A DNA stretch of 64,000 nucleotides from NCBI GenBank assembly GCA_934204655.1, contig CAKPZJ010000009.1, forward strand, positions 29,533 through 93,532, in the 5' to 3' direction. A program made the position numbers and the translations under genes. Positions 1 through 7,530 of the stretch are shown here, one piece after another (the first letter of the stretch is position 1; every line of letters begins with the position of its first letter). The DNA comes from an uncultured Prevotella sp. GTDB lineage: Bacteria > Bacteroidota > Bacteroidia > Bacteroidales > Bacteroidaceae. Under the pieces are notes generated by a model. It made no database searches. It was given only the letters and a program-made list of their open reading frames with translations, and had not been told where the DNA came from.

Positions 1-243
1 GACCATGACCTCGGCCTCGGCCATCTCCTGGTCTGATACGCGGAGGCTGTCTATCTGTGCGTGGTCAAACTGTAGCTCGTAGTGGCGTACTGCCTCGTCG
101 CCATGAGCCTTTACATCGTCTAAAACAGTGCTGACCGTATGGGCCAGCTGCATCGTGTCCAGATGCGGGCGTACCACTATCTTAGCCCAGTCGGCCTGGG
201 CGGGATAGCTGTATAGCTCGCCAAAACTCATCGCATCACTCAT
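1..243 (-). CDS. hisD: Histidinol dehydrogenase, N-terminal part (runs off the left edge)
   Basis: Only the first 81 codons are in the window; the gene continues beyond base 1. The translation starts MSDAMSFGELYSYPAQADW and contains VLDDVKAHGDEAVRHYELQF, which fits the N-terminal segment of HisD (family pattern V..DGD.AL..Y...FD). HisD catalyses the last two NAD-dependent oxidations from histidinol to histidine in the cytoplasm. It lies 24 bases downstream of hisG on the same strand, the usual hisG-hisD order in Bacteroidetes, so co-transcription is expected. The catalytic residues are outside the window, so the call rests on the N-terminus and on context. Confidence 0.85.
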   Translation of the reverse strand, partial: MSDAMSFGELYSYPAQADWAKIVVRPHLDTMQLAHTVSTVLDDVKAHGDEAVRHYELQFDHAQIDSLRVSDQEMAEAEVMV

Positions 244-267
244 TTATATATATGTTAATTCTATAAA

Positions 268-1119
268 TCACAAAATCATCTTCTCAATCGGGGTGACCAG
301 GATGCCCTGTGCGCCCAGTTCCTTCAGCTTGCCGATAATCTCCCAGAAACGCTTCTGGTCCAGCACGGTGTGTACCGAGCACCAAGCCTGGTCGGCCAAG
401 GGTATGATGGTGGGGCTCTTCAGACCCGGCAGCACACTGATGATGTCGTCCAGCCGCTCCTTGGGTACATTCATACGGACATACTTCTTGTCCTCGGCGT
501 TCTTGACGGCCGCGAAACGGAAAAGCATCTCCTGCAGTATCTTGCGCTTATCGGCGTCCATGCCCTTGTTACCTATCAGCAGCGCCTCGCTCTTCATGAC
601 AACCTCCACTTCACGCAGGTTGTTGCTCACGAGAGTAGACCCACTGCTCACGATATCAAAGATGGCATCGGCCAGACCTATTCCCGGCGAAATCTCGACA
701 CTGCCAGTAATAACGTGTATCTCGGCCTGTATATGGTTGTCGGCCAGGAACTTCTCTAATATGACTGGATATGAGGTGGCTATCTTCTTGCCATTAAACC
801 AGGTGAGCCCGGGATAGTCGATGTCCTTGGGGATGGCTAACGACAGCCGGCACTTGCTGAAACCTAAGCGGGAGATGATGTCGGCGCTCTCGCCGCGCTC
901 TACAAACTCGTTCTCGCCCACTACGCCAAGGTCGGCTACACCGCTGGCCACGCTCTGCGGAATGTCATCATCGCGCAGGTACAACACCTCGACGGGAAAA
1001 TTGGACGCCTGAACCAACAGGGTACGCTTGGTAGCACTTATCTTGATGTCGGCCTCGGCCAATAGGAACATAGTATCATCGTATAGACGACCTTTGGACT
1101 GAACTGCAATTCGTAACAT
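268..1119 (-). CDS. hisG: ATP phosphoribosyltransferase, long form
   Basis: HisG condenses ATP with PRPP in the first step of histidine synthesis and is the feedback-controlled enzyme of the pathway. The protein has 283 residues, the size of the long form, which carries a C-terminal ACT-like regulatory domain (here roughly residues 210-283) and does not need HisZ. The N-terminus MLRIAVQSKGRL and the PRPP-binding stretch DAIFDIVSSGSTL (residues 151-163) are clear. It is first in a leftward operon with hisD. The -7 element TACTTTTG lies 42-49 bases upstream, giving a leader of only about 37 bases; I found no leader peptide or attenuator there. Confidence 0.95.
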   Translation of the reverse strand: MLRIAVQSKGRLYDDTMFLLAEADIKISATKRTLLVQASNFPVEVLYLRDDDIPQSVASGVADLGVVGENEFVERGESADIISRLGFSKCRLSLAIPKDIDYPGLTWFNGKKIATSYPVILEKFLADNHIQAEIHVITGSVEISPGIGLADAIFDIVSSGSTLVSNNLREVEVVMKSEALLIGNKGMDADKRKILQEMLFRFAAVKNAEDKKYVRMNVPKERLDDIISVLPGLKSPTIIPLADQAWCSVHTVLDQKRFWEIIGKLKELGAQGILVTPIEKMIL

Positions 1120-1160
1120 AAGTATAATGGTATATATTGATTATCATAAAAATTGTAATG

Positions 1161-1168
1161 CAAAAGTA
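1161..1168 (-). promoter_or_regulatory. hisG promoter, -7 element TACTTTTG
   Basis: On the minus strand this matches the Bacteroidetes -7 consensus TAnnTTTG. Transcription would start near 1157. It sits back to back with the promoter at 1201, so both promoters share a ~100-bp divergent region. Confidence 0.7.
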
Positions 1169-1200
1169 TGAAAAATGTTCCATGTGTGCAAATTATGTAG

Positions 1201-1208
1201 TAACTTTG
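1201..1208 (+). promoter_or_regulatory. Promoter of the lytic transglycosylase, -7 element TAACTTTG
   Basis: Perfect TAnnTTTG ending nine bases before the ATG at 1217. A transcript from here would be almost leaderless, and this position rules out an upstream in-frame ATG at 1175. Confidence 0.7.
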
Positions 1209-1216
1209 TATCACTT

Positions 1217-2395
1217 ATGGGAGCATACAAATATTTATACTGTTTTCTTGCATGCGTTCTGGTTAGTTGTCAGGGCGAGAAGAAACAAGAGCTCACGCCA
1301 TGGGGCAGCACGCTCCAGGCCAGCGCCGACTCTGTGTCGACCGACTATACATTCAACGACATCCTTAATAATGGCGAAATCATCATGCTTACACTCTCCG
1401 GGCCACAGACTTACTACGAGTACCACGGCCGGGGCCTGGGTACGCAGTACCTCCTCTGTGAGAAATTTGCCCAATCAATCGGTGTCTCTCTCCGCGTTGA
1501 AGTCTGCCGCGACACAGCAGAACTCGTCAAGCGCCTTCGTAATGGCGAGGGCGACATAGCGGCCCTGCCGCTCCCCCACTCTACCCGTGGCGTAAAATTC
1601 TGTGGAGTGCGGTATCCGAAGGAACAGACCAGCTGGGCTGTAGAGGAGAGCAACACGGCCCTGGCCGACACGCTGAACAAGTGGTTCAGGCCTGCGCTCA
1701 TCACCCAGATAGCCAAGGAGCAAGAGTTTGTACTCTCTACCCGCAGTATCACCCGCCATGTGTATTCGCCCATGCTCGACAGTCGGGCCGGCATCATCTC
1801 TAAGTACGACCACCTGTTCCAGAAATACGCCCCAGTGGCTCGCGTAGACTGGCGGCTCATGGCGGCGCAATGCTATCAGGAGTCTACGTTTGACCCAAGG
1901 GCTCGCTCATGGGCAGGAGCCTGCGGCCTGATGCAGATAATGCCCGAGACGGCCGACCATATAGGTATTCCGCGCGCGCAGCTGTACGAGCCGGAAGCCA
2001 ACATAGCCGCGGCGGCCAAATACATAGACCAGCTGAACAGCCGGTTCCGCGACGTGCCCGACAAGATGGAGCGCATCAGTTTTGTACTGGCCAGCTACAA
2101 CGGTGGTTACCATCACATACGCGATGCCATGGCCCTGGCACACAAGTATGGGCGCAACCAGCACAGCTGGCGCGATGTATCGGGCTACGTTCTGGGCTTG
2201 CGCGACCCGCGTTACTACACTGACCCCATCGTGAAGTATGGCTACATGCGTGGAGGCGAGACCGTAGACTATGTAGAGCGCATCCACGCCCGCTGGGCCC
2301 AGTACCGCGGATCGGCCAGCGTGAGTACCTTTAAGGGAGCATACGGTTCGTTAGAGCCGCAACGGGCTACCAAGAAGTACCGCTTCCACCTGTAG
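1217..2395 (+). CDS. MltF-like membrane-bound lytic murein transglycosylase (lipoprotein)
   Basis: This predicted envelope lipoprotein of 392 residues cleaves peptidoglycan glycan strands. The start at 1217 gives a type II signal MGAYKYLYCFLACVLVSC with lipidated Cys18; the longer frame from 1175 would start upstream of the promoter. Residues ~40-160 resemble a degraded family-3 solute-binding domain, as in MltF. The C-terminal half is an SLT goose-lysozyme-like domain: AAQCYQESTFDP holds the catalytic Glu222, followed by GLMQIMPETA and the ASYNGG motif. It is transcribed away from hisG. Domain order (binding-like plus SLT) supports MltF over Slt70 or MltC; its physiological role is inferred from the family. 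Confidence 0.88.
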   Translation: MGAYKYLYCFLACVLVSCQGEKKQELTPWGSTLQASADSVSTDYTFNDILNNGEIIMLTLSGPQTYYEYHGRGLGTQYLLCEKFAQSIGVSLRVEVCRDTAELVKRLRNGEGDIAALPLPHSTRGVKFCGVRYPKEQTSWAVEESNTALADTLNKWFRPALITQIAKEQEFVLSTRSITRHVYSPMLDSRAGIISKYDHLFQKYAPVARVDWRLMAAQCYQESTFDPRARSWAGACGLMQIMPETADHIGIPRAQLYEPEANIAAAAKYIDQLNSRFRDVPDKMERISFVLASYNGGYHHIRDAMALAHKYGRNQHSWRDVSGYVLGLRDPRYYTDPIVKYGYMRGGETVDYVERIHARWAQYRGSASVSTFKGAYGSLEPQRATKKYRFHL

Positions 2396-2554
2396 GTGTG
2401 GGCGGTACGCGGAGTGGGGCGACAAGGTACGCGGGGAGGACAAAGGCCATCGGACAATAAAAAAATACGCTCCGCGTTAAACCTAAGTCGGCTGGCTGCG
2501 TCCTATAAGTAAACAGAACCCCAAATTTTTATAACCTTTTAAAGACAATAAAGT

Positions 2555-3091
2555 ATGAGAAAGTTATTGATGACACTCGCAGCCATGCTGCTGGTAGCCA
2601 ATGCAGCCATGGCACAGGACACTAAGGTTAACAGACAGATGCCCTCTAAGGCAGACATGGCCAAGCACCGTACCGAGATGATGGCCAAGAAATACAATCT
2701 GGATGACCAGCAGAAGGCTAAGTTGCTGGAGCTTAACACCAAGTATGCCGACCAGTTTGGCCCTATGCGCGGTCGTAAGCCAGGTGCTCAGCAGATGGAT
2801 TGCTGCAAGCAGCAGAGTCAGGGCTGTGCCAACTGCGAGAAGGCTAAGGCCAACGAGGAGAAGGACTGCTGCAAGGCTCAGAAGGCCGACAACAAACAGG
2901 CCAAGGCTAAGAAGCGCCCCGAACTTACTGATGAGCAGAAGGCCGAAATGCAGAAGCGCCACCAGGAGATGAAGGCTAAGCGCGAGGCTTATGTGAACGA
3001 GCTGAAGTCTATCCTGAACGAGGAGCAGCTGAAGCAGTTCAACGCTGACAGCCAAAAGATGCGGGGCCACCAGCACGGCAACCAGAAATAA
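2555..3091 (+). CDS. DUF4890-like periplasmic protein with cysteine pairs
   Basis: A 178-residue secreted protein with signal peptide MRKLLMTLAAMLLVANAAMA. The mature part is highly charged and helical, with two similar segments (around LDDQQKAKLLELNTKY and LTDEQKAEMQKRHQEM) that recall Spy/CpxP-type periplasmic helical proteins; I assign it to the DUF4890 group from memory. Between the helices lies a Cys-rich insert: Cys83-Cys84, Cys91, Cys94 and Cys105-Cys106. The C-terminus carries HQHG. The function is unknown; chaperone-like or metal-binding roles are guesses. No clear TAnnTTTG promoter is seen in the 159 bases upstream, which contain two copies of GGTACGCGG. Confidence 0.75.
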   Translation: MRKLLMTLAAMLLVANAAMAQDTKVNRQMPSKADMAKHRTEMMAKKYNLDDQQKAKLLELNTKYADQFGPMRGRKPGAQQMDCCKQQSQGCANCEKAKANEEKDCCKAQKADNKQAKAKKRPELTDEQKAEMQKRHQEMKAKREAYVNELKSILNEEQLKQFNADSQKMRGHQHGNQK

Positions 3092-3319
3092 TACGGAGGT
3101 GACGCATGGCATGGCCCGGTTACAGCCGCCATCAGCCATCGCCGCTCCCACAGACACCAAGCCTCATGCCCACCTCGGGCATGGGGCTTTTTCGTAGCTG
3201 GCCACTATCATGCGGGGTGTGGGAGCGGTCGCCCCGTTTAAAAGTACAAAAGTGAAATGGTAAAAGGGCAAAAAGCGCTGGAACGGAGAACCACTCAACG
3301 ATAACTGGATTTATCACCC

Positions 3320-3420
3320 AGCTTGTAGAGACCGACCTTTTCAAGCGTGGGAGCCGTCTTTAGCACAATGGGAGCCATCTTTAGAAGTCTAAAGGTCGTC
3401 TTTTTCGTTTTCTGCGATGG
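3320..3420 (+). repeat. Dispersed intergenic repeat, copy A
   Basis: Shares with copies at 11388, 25358 (inverted) and 39679 the block GGGAGCCATCTTTAGA plus CTAAAGGTCG. The hairpin CTTTAGAAGTCTAAAG is at 3379-3394. A 22-bp internal direct repeat (GGGAGCCGTCTTTAGC, then GGGAGCCATCTTTAGA) precedes it. Pyrimidine tracts of TTTTTACC type follow. Confidence 0.85.
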
Positions 3421-3722
3421 TTGCTGGCCTAACAAGAGTTGTTTTTGGACTGTGCTTTTTACCCTTTTACCTTTCCACTTCTTTGCTTTTCGATGCAAAG
3501 GTCGGTCTTTTTATTTCCCTCGTTTCCCATTAGCCCGAAGAAGCGAGGTCGCAAGCTGCGCTGTTTACCTCTTTACTCTTTTATTTTTTTACTCGTAACG
3601 GCAGGAGCGGGTCTCCCCCAGCCCGCCCTCATGCGCAGGGCTCTCTGGCTGATGGCAATCCTCTTTTGCGTCACAATGACAAAAAAGACAGCGTATTATT
3701 TCAAAATGCCTCTGATTTTGCG

Positions 3723-3730
3723 TAACTTTG
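3723..3730 (+). promoter_or_regulatory. Promoter of the META protein, -7 element TAACTTTG
   Basis: Perfect TAnnTTTG, 29 bases before the ATG at 3760. It probably also serves the HU gene 12 bases further downstream. Confidence 0.65.
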
Positions 3731-3759
3731 CAGTCATAAAACTATAATATATTAACATA

Positions 3760-4182
3760 ATGAAAACTATCACATTTGCCACACTGGTTGCAGCCGCCAT
3801 GTTAACAGGCTGCAGCTCAAGCAAGACTATAGCCCCTTTGACATCGCTTGCCGGTGAGTGGACTATCGAAAAAATTGACGGAAATGCCATTGACAAGAAA
3901 GCCGGCGACAATGTACCTTTCATGGGCTTCGACACCACTGCGAAGCGTATCTATGGCAACACCGGATGCAATAGCCTGACTGGCGAGTTAAAGGCTGACA
4001 ATGGCAAGATCAACCTGGACAACATGGGCAGTACACGGATGATGTGCGCCGATATGACCAACGAGCGCAAGGTGCTCGAAGCGCTGGGCAAGGTTAAGGG
4101 CTATGAGATAGATGCCAAGGGCAATCTGCTGCTGACCAACGCGCAGGGCAAGGAAGTGATGTTACTGGTCAAGAAGAAATAA
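3760..4182 (+). CDS. META domain lipoprotein (HslJ-like)
   Basis: A 140-residue predicted outer-membrane or periplasmic lipoprotein: MKTITFATLVAAAMLTGC is a type II signal with lipidated Cys18. The mature protein is one META domain, recognised by LAGEWTIEKIDGNAI near its start and by GNTGCNSLTGELKADNG and STRMMCADMTNER, the usual N..GC.n...G.Y......T.M.C......E pattern. The family includes E. coli HslJ, linked to heat induction and novobiocin resistance, but its biochemical role is unclear. It is first in a two-gene unit with an HU-family gene. Confidence 0.85.
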   Translation: MKTITFATLVAAAMLTGCSSSKTIAPLTSLAGEWTIEKIDGNAIDKKAGDNVPFMGFDTTAKRIYGNTGCNSLTGELKADNGKINLDNMGSTRMMCADMTNERKVLEALGKVKGYEIDAKGNLLLTNAQGKEVMLLVKKK

Positions 4183-4194
4183 GGAGGGAGCGAA

Positions 4195-4485
4195 ATGAAT
4201 AGAGCTCAACTTACAGCGCTGGTGGCCGAGAAGACCGGTGCCACCAAGGCCCAGGCCAGTGTGTACGTCAATGCCGTACTGGGAACCATAGCCGACAACA
4301 TCTGTGATGGCGACGGCGAGGTGGCCATACCCGACTTCGGCCGGTTCTACGTTAAGAGTGTGCCAGCCCGCACGGGTGTCAACCCAGCCACTGGCGAAAA
4401 GATAGAGATAGAGGCCCACGACAAGGTGGTCTTTAAGTGCTCTGACAACATAGCTATCTACAGTCGCAAGCATCCGGCTGAGTAA
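4195..4485 (+). CDS. HU-family nucleoid-associated DNA-binding protein
   Basis: A 96-residue single-domain HU/IHF fold that binds and bends DNA as a dimer. Visible features are the N-terminal helices MNRAQLTALVAEKTGATKAQ, the turn IPDFGRFYVK and the DNA-binding arm ARTGVNPATGEKI with Pro64 at the tip, the residue that intercalates in this family. An unusually good Shine-Dalgarno (AAGGAGGG) sits 8 bases before the ATG, which may lift its translation above that of the META gene 12 bases upstream. A strong hairpin terminator follows at 4502. Which HU subtype this is cannot be decided here. Confidence 0.93.
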   Translation: MNRAQLTALVAEKTGATKAQASVYVNAVLGTIADNICDGDGEVAIPDFGRFYVKSVPARTGVNPATGEKIEIEAHDKVVFKCSDNIAIYSRKHPAE

Positions 4486-4501
4486 CTGAAACATACTAAC
4501 A

Positions 4502-4540
4502 GAAAGCCGCTTCGATACCCTAACGGGCGAAGCGGCTTTC
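4502..4540. terminator. Bidirectional intrinsic terminator between the HU and DEAD-helicase genes
   Basis: Perfect 13-bp stem GAAAGCCGCTTCG / CGAAGCGGCTTTC with a 13-base loop. It lies between convergent genes and can serve both, with T-richness on the + side (TTTCTTGTTT). Confidence 0.85.
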
Positions 4541-4553
4541 TTGTTTCCTGTAT

Positions 4554-6218
4554 TTACTTCTTGCCTATCGACTTGAGCCACTTGAGCGGCTTCTTGAGGA
4601 TAGCCCCTATTCCGTTATTACCATTCTGGGGCTCCGGTTTCTTGCCCTCGCGCTTGGGAGCAGCCTGCGGAGTCTTCACCTTGGCAACTTCGCGCTTGCC
4701 ATCGACACCACCCTCTGGGCGACGGCTGTGACGAGGCTTGTTGCGGTGCTTGGGCTTGCCCTCGCTGCCCTTACGTTCAGGTTGCTTGCCATCAGCGGAC
4801 GGCTTGCTGCCCCTGCGTTCTGGCTGCTTGCCGTCTGTGGGCTGTTTGGGCGTATCGCCCTCCTGCCGTTCGGCTGGTTTGCGGCCACCACGCTGCCCCT
4901 GACGCTTGGATCTACGGGGCTTGTCGCCCTTATTGTCAGCCTGTGGCTGAGCGTTGTCATTAGTTTTTGCGGACTGATTATCGGCCGTCTCCTTGCGCGG
5001 CTTGCGGCGATGCGCATTGGTGTCGCGGTCCTTACGACGGATAGACTTGGCCTTGGGCCGCCCCACCTTGTACTCAGGGCCATCGGTCATGCCCTCGGGC
5101 ATGGGGTTCTTAGGTATCTCCTTACCGAGGAATTTCTCTATATCCTTAAAGGCGGCTATATCCAGCTCGCTCACTAAGGTAACGGCCACACCATCGCGGT
5201 CGGCACGGGCGGTTCGGCCTATGCGGTGAACGTAGTCCTCGGAGTCGTGAGGTACATCGTAGTTGATAACCATAGCTATGTCATCAATATCTATGCCTCG
5301 GGCCACTATGTCGGTAGCCACCAGCACATCTATCTGCCCGCTCTTAAACTTGAACATGATGTCATCGCGCTCGGCCTGAGACAGGTCAGAGTGCATTTCA
5401 CCGACAGATACCTTAGCCTTGGCCAGCGCGCGGCTCACCTCCTTAACCTTGGTTTTCTTGCCGCAGAAGATGATGACGCGCTTGAGCTCATCCTTCTTGA
5501 ACATGGCCTTGATTATGCCTAACTTCTGTGGCTCGTAGCACACGTAGGCACTCTGCTTAATCTTCTCGGCAGGCTTGCTGACAGCCAACTTGATGACCAC
5601 GGGGTCCTTAAGGAGCGACTTGGCCAGGTCCTCTATCTTATTGGGCATGGTAGCCGAGAACATGACTACCTGGCAGCTGGCCGGGAGCAGTTTGGCGATG
5701 GAGAGTATGTCCTCTGAGAAACCCATGTCGAGCATGCGGTCGGCCTCGTCAAGTACGAAGAACGACGTGCGGCTCAGGTCTACATTACCTATATTAATAT
5801 GGCTTATGAAGCGGCCCGGAGTGGCTATCACCACGTCGGCACCCATACGCAGTCCCTTAGTCTCCTGGTCAAAGCGATTACCATCGTTGCCACCATAAAC
5901 GGCCACGCTGCTTACTCCGTTGAGATAGTAGCCAAAGCCCTGAAATGCCTGATCAATCTGCTGGGCCAGTTCGCGTGTGGGCGACATGATAAGACAGTTA
6001 ATAGAGTCCTCGGGATAACCTCCGTCATCGAGCTTGGAAAGAATAGGCAGCAGGTAAGCAGCAGTCTTACCGGTTCCAGTCTGAGCCACGCCCAGCACGT
6101 CCTTCCCACTTAAAATTTCAGGGATACATTTTTCCTGAACAGGTGTACACTCTTCAAAATGCATATCGTAGAGTGCATCCAACACGTTGTTGTTTAAATC
6201 TAATTCGTCAAAATACAT
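4554..6218 (-). CDS. DEAD-box ATP-dependent RNA helicase with basic low-complexity tail
   Basis: A 554-residue RNA helicase that remodels RNA (ribosome assembly or mRNA turnover in this family). Core motifs in order: Q motif around CTPVQEKCIP; P-loop AQTGTGKT (45-52); PTRELA (80-85); TPGR; DEAD (157-160); SAT (188-190); and HRIGRTAR in the second RecA domain. From about residue 390 the tail is Lys/Arg/Gly/Pro-rich, with a duplicated GKQPER(R/K)GS unit, as in RhlE-type helicases with RNA-binding tails. It is last in the leftward run lon-tgt-LptF/G-helicase, 36 bases after the permease gene. The RhlE/DeaD subfamily is not settled. Confidence 0.93.
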   Translation of the reverse strand: MYFDELDLNNNVLDALYDMHFEECTPVQEKCIPEILSGKDVLGVAQTGTGKTAAYLLPILSKLDDGGYPEDSINCLIMSPTRELAQQIDQAFQGFGYYLNGVSSVAVYGGNDGNRFDQETKGLRMGADVVIATPGRFISHINIGNVDLSRTSFFVLDEADRMLDMGFSEDILSIAKLLPASCQVVMFSATMPNKIEDLAKSLLKDPVVIKLAVSKPAEKIKQSAYVCYEPQKLGIIKAMFKKDELKRVIIFCGKKTKVKEVSRALAKAKVSVGEMHSDLSQAERDDIMFKFKSGQIDVLVATDIVARGIDIDDIAMVINYDVPHDSEDYVHRIGRTARADRDGVAVTLVSELDIAAFKDIEKFLGKEIPKNPMPEGMTDGPEYKVGRPKAKSIRRKDRDTNAHRRKPRKETADNQSAKTNDNAQPQADNKGDKPRRSKRQGQRGGRKPAERQEGDTPKQPTDGKQPERRGSKPSADGKQPERKGSEGKPKHRNKPRHSRRPEGGVDGKREVAKVKTPQAAPKREGKKPEPQNGNNGIGAILKKPLKWLKSIGKK

Positions 6219-6254
6219 AATTCTACACTTTTGGGCAGCGCCGCAGTCATCACT

Positions 6255-7529
6255 CTAATTGGGCGCCTGCCTGTAACAGAAATAAGCCACGAGGGCAAAA
6301 AGTATATTGGGTACCCATGCTGCCAGCATAGGTGGAAAGCCCGCATTGATAGCAAACGTCGACGAGACTGTCTGCAGCATAATGTAGGTGAAACTGAGTG
6401 CCAGGCCGATACCGAGATACAGGCCCATGCCGCCCTTGCGCTTGCGCGAGGAGAGGGAGAAGCCGATAATGGTAAGGATGAACGAGGCAAACGACGAGGC
6501 GATACGTTTGTGATACTCGACCTGGTACTGGACCACGTTGCTGCTACCACGGTTTATCTGCTTGGATATATAGTCTTTGAGCTCAGGACTGGTGAAAGTC
6601 TCCTGCTGTCCGCGGGAGTACACCAGGTCAGTAGGCTCCATCTGGATGATGGTGTCGCACTTGACACCGCTCTCAATATGCTCACGGAGACCCTTCAGGC
6701 GACGTATCTTCCAGTTGCGCACAGTCCAGTGATACTTAGTATCCGAAATGGTGTCATACTGAATCTCCATGGCGGTCATGTGGCTCACGAGCTTCTTGTT
6801 CTCAAACTTGTCAAGAGAGAAACCGTAACCCTTCTTCATATTATTATCGTAGTGCTGGATGTAGGCAATGATACCCTTGCCCACTTGGAGCTGCACATTC
6901 TCAGCAGAGGTAATATTAGTCTTGTTCTTGTACTTGACCTCGAAGTTCTGGCGAATCACGGTGCCATGGGGAATGACATAGGCACTGAGGTAATAAGAGA
7001 GCATGGCTATCAGCACGCACGAGAACATGTATGGGCGGAGCAGCCGCTTGAACGATACACCCGCAGCCAGCATGGCCACTATCTCAGAGTTGCCCGCCAG
7101 CTTAGAGGTGAAGAAGATGACGGCAATAAAGACAAACAGCGGACTGAACAAGTTGGAGAAATAGGGCACAAAGTTGGCATAGTAGTCAAAGACGATGGCC
7201 CGCAGCGGCGCGTGGTATTCGGCGAACTTGTTCAAGTTCTCGTTGACATCAAACACGATGGCCAGCGAGATGATAAGCATGATGGCGAAGACATACGTAC
7301 CGATGAACTTGACAATAATGTAGCGGTCCAACCGTTTCAGATAGCGTGAGGGGGCCAATATACGTAGCCAGCCCAACCACCGGGCTACCCACCGGGCACC
7401 CTTACGCAGCCAGCCGGTATGCCGGTACAGCCAGGCTAACAGCACATGGAGCCATACCGGATGCCTACTCAGCCACCGCGCTATCCGGTAACGCTGGTGG
7501 TGCTGCCGCAGTTGTCTATAATCCGCCAT
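6255..7529 (-). CDS. LptF/LptG-family permease with Trp/Arg-rich N-terminal extension
   Basis: A 424-residue inner-membrane protein of the YjgP/YjgQ family, the membrane subunits of the LptBFGC exporter that extracts lipopolysaccharide. The family region begins near residue 64 (RLDRYIIVKFIGTYVFAIML), then the conserved PYFSNLFSPLFVFIAVIFF; a soluble beta domain lies between the two three-helix bundles. Residues 1-63 are an uncommon basic, Trp-rich extension (Trp at 19, 26, 33, 40, 47, 51, 54). It is translated directly after tgt with a one-base gap, which supports the annotated start. The second Lpt permease subunit is not in this window. Confidence 0.88.
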   Translation of the reverse strand: MADYRQLRQHHQRYRIARWLSRHPVWLHVLLAWLYRHTGWLRKGARWVARWLGWLRILAPSRYLKRLDRYIIVKFIGTYVFAIMLIISLAIVFDVNENLNKFAEYHAPLRAIVFDYYANFVPYFSNLFSPLFVFIAVIFFTSKLAGNSEIVAMLAAGVSFKRLLRPYMFSCVLIAMLSYYLSAYVIPHGTVIRQNFEVKYKNKTNITSAENVQLQVGKGIIAYIQHYDNNMKKGYGFSLDKFENKKLVSHMTAMEIQYDTISDTKYHWTVRNWKIRRLKGLREHIESGVKCDTIIQMEPTDLVYSRGQQETFTSPELKDYISKQINRGSSNVVQYQVEYHKRIASSFASFILTIIGFSLSSRKRKGGMGLYLGIGLALSFTYIMLQTVSSTFAINAGFPPMLAAWVPNILFALVAYFCYRQAPN

Positions 7530-7530
7530 A

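Larger units (their letters stand above)
3092..3759. other. 668-bp gene-free region holding dispersed repeat copy A
   Basis: No credible gene. It contains: a long imperfect inverted repeat (3244-3279 purine-rich, 3452-3486 pyrimidine-rich) flanking copy A of the dispersed repeat (3320-3420); a partial second copy of its 3' half at about 3490-3530 (AAAGGTCGGTCTTTTTATTT); T/C-rich tracts to 3595; and the promoter of the next gene at 3723. Open frames across it encode low-complexity Phe/Leu/Lys runs and are not believable proteins. Confidence 0.7.

Noticed and set aside
1120..1168. Possible histidine attenuator upstream of hisG
   Set aside because: The leader is only ~37 bases with no His-rich ORF and no terminator hairpin.
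3347..3747. Phe/Leu-rich frames in the 3.3-3.7 kb gap
   Set aside because: They translate T/C-rich tracts flanking the repeat and show no protein-like composition.
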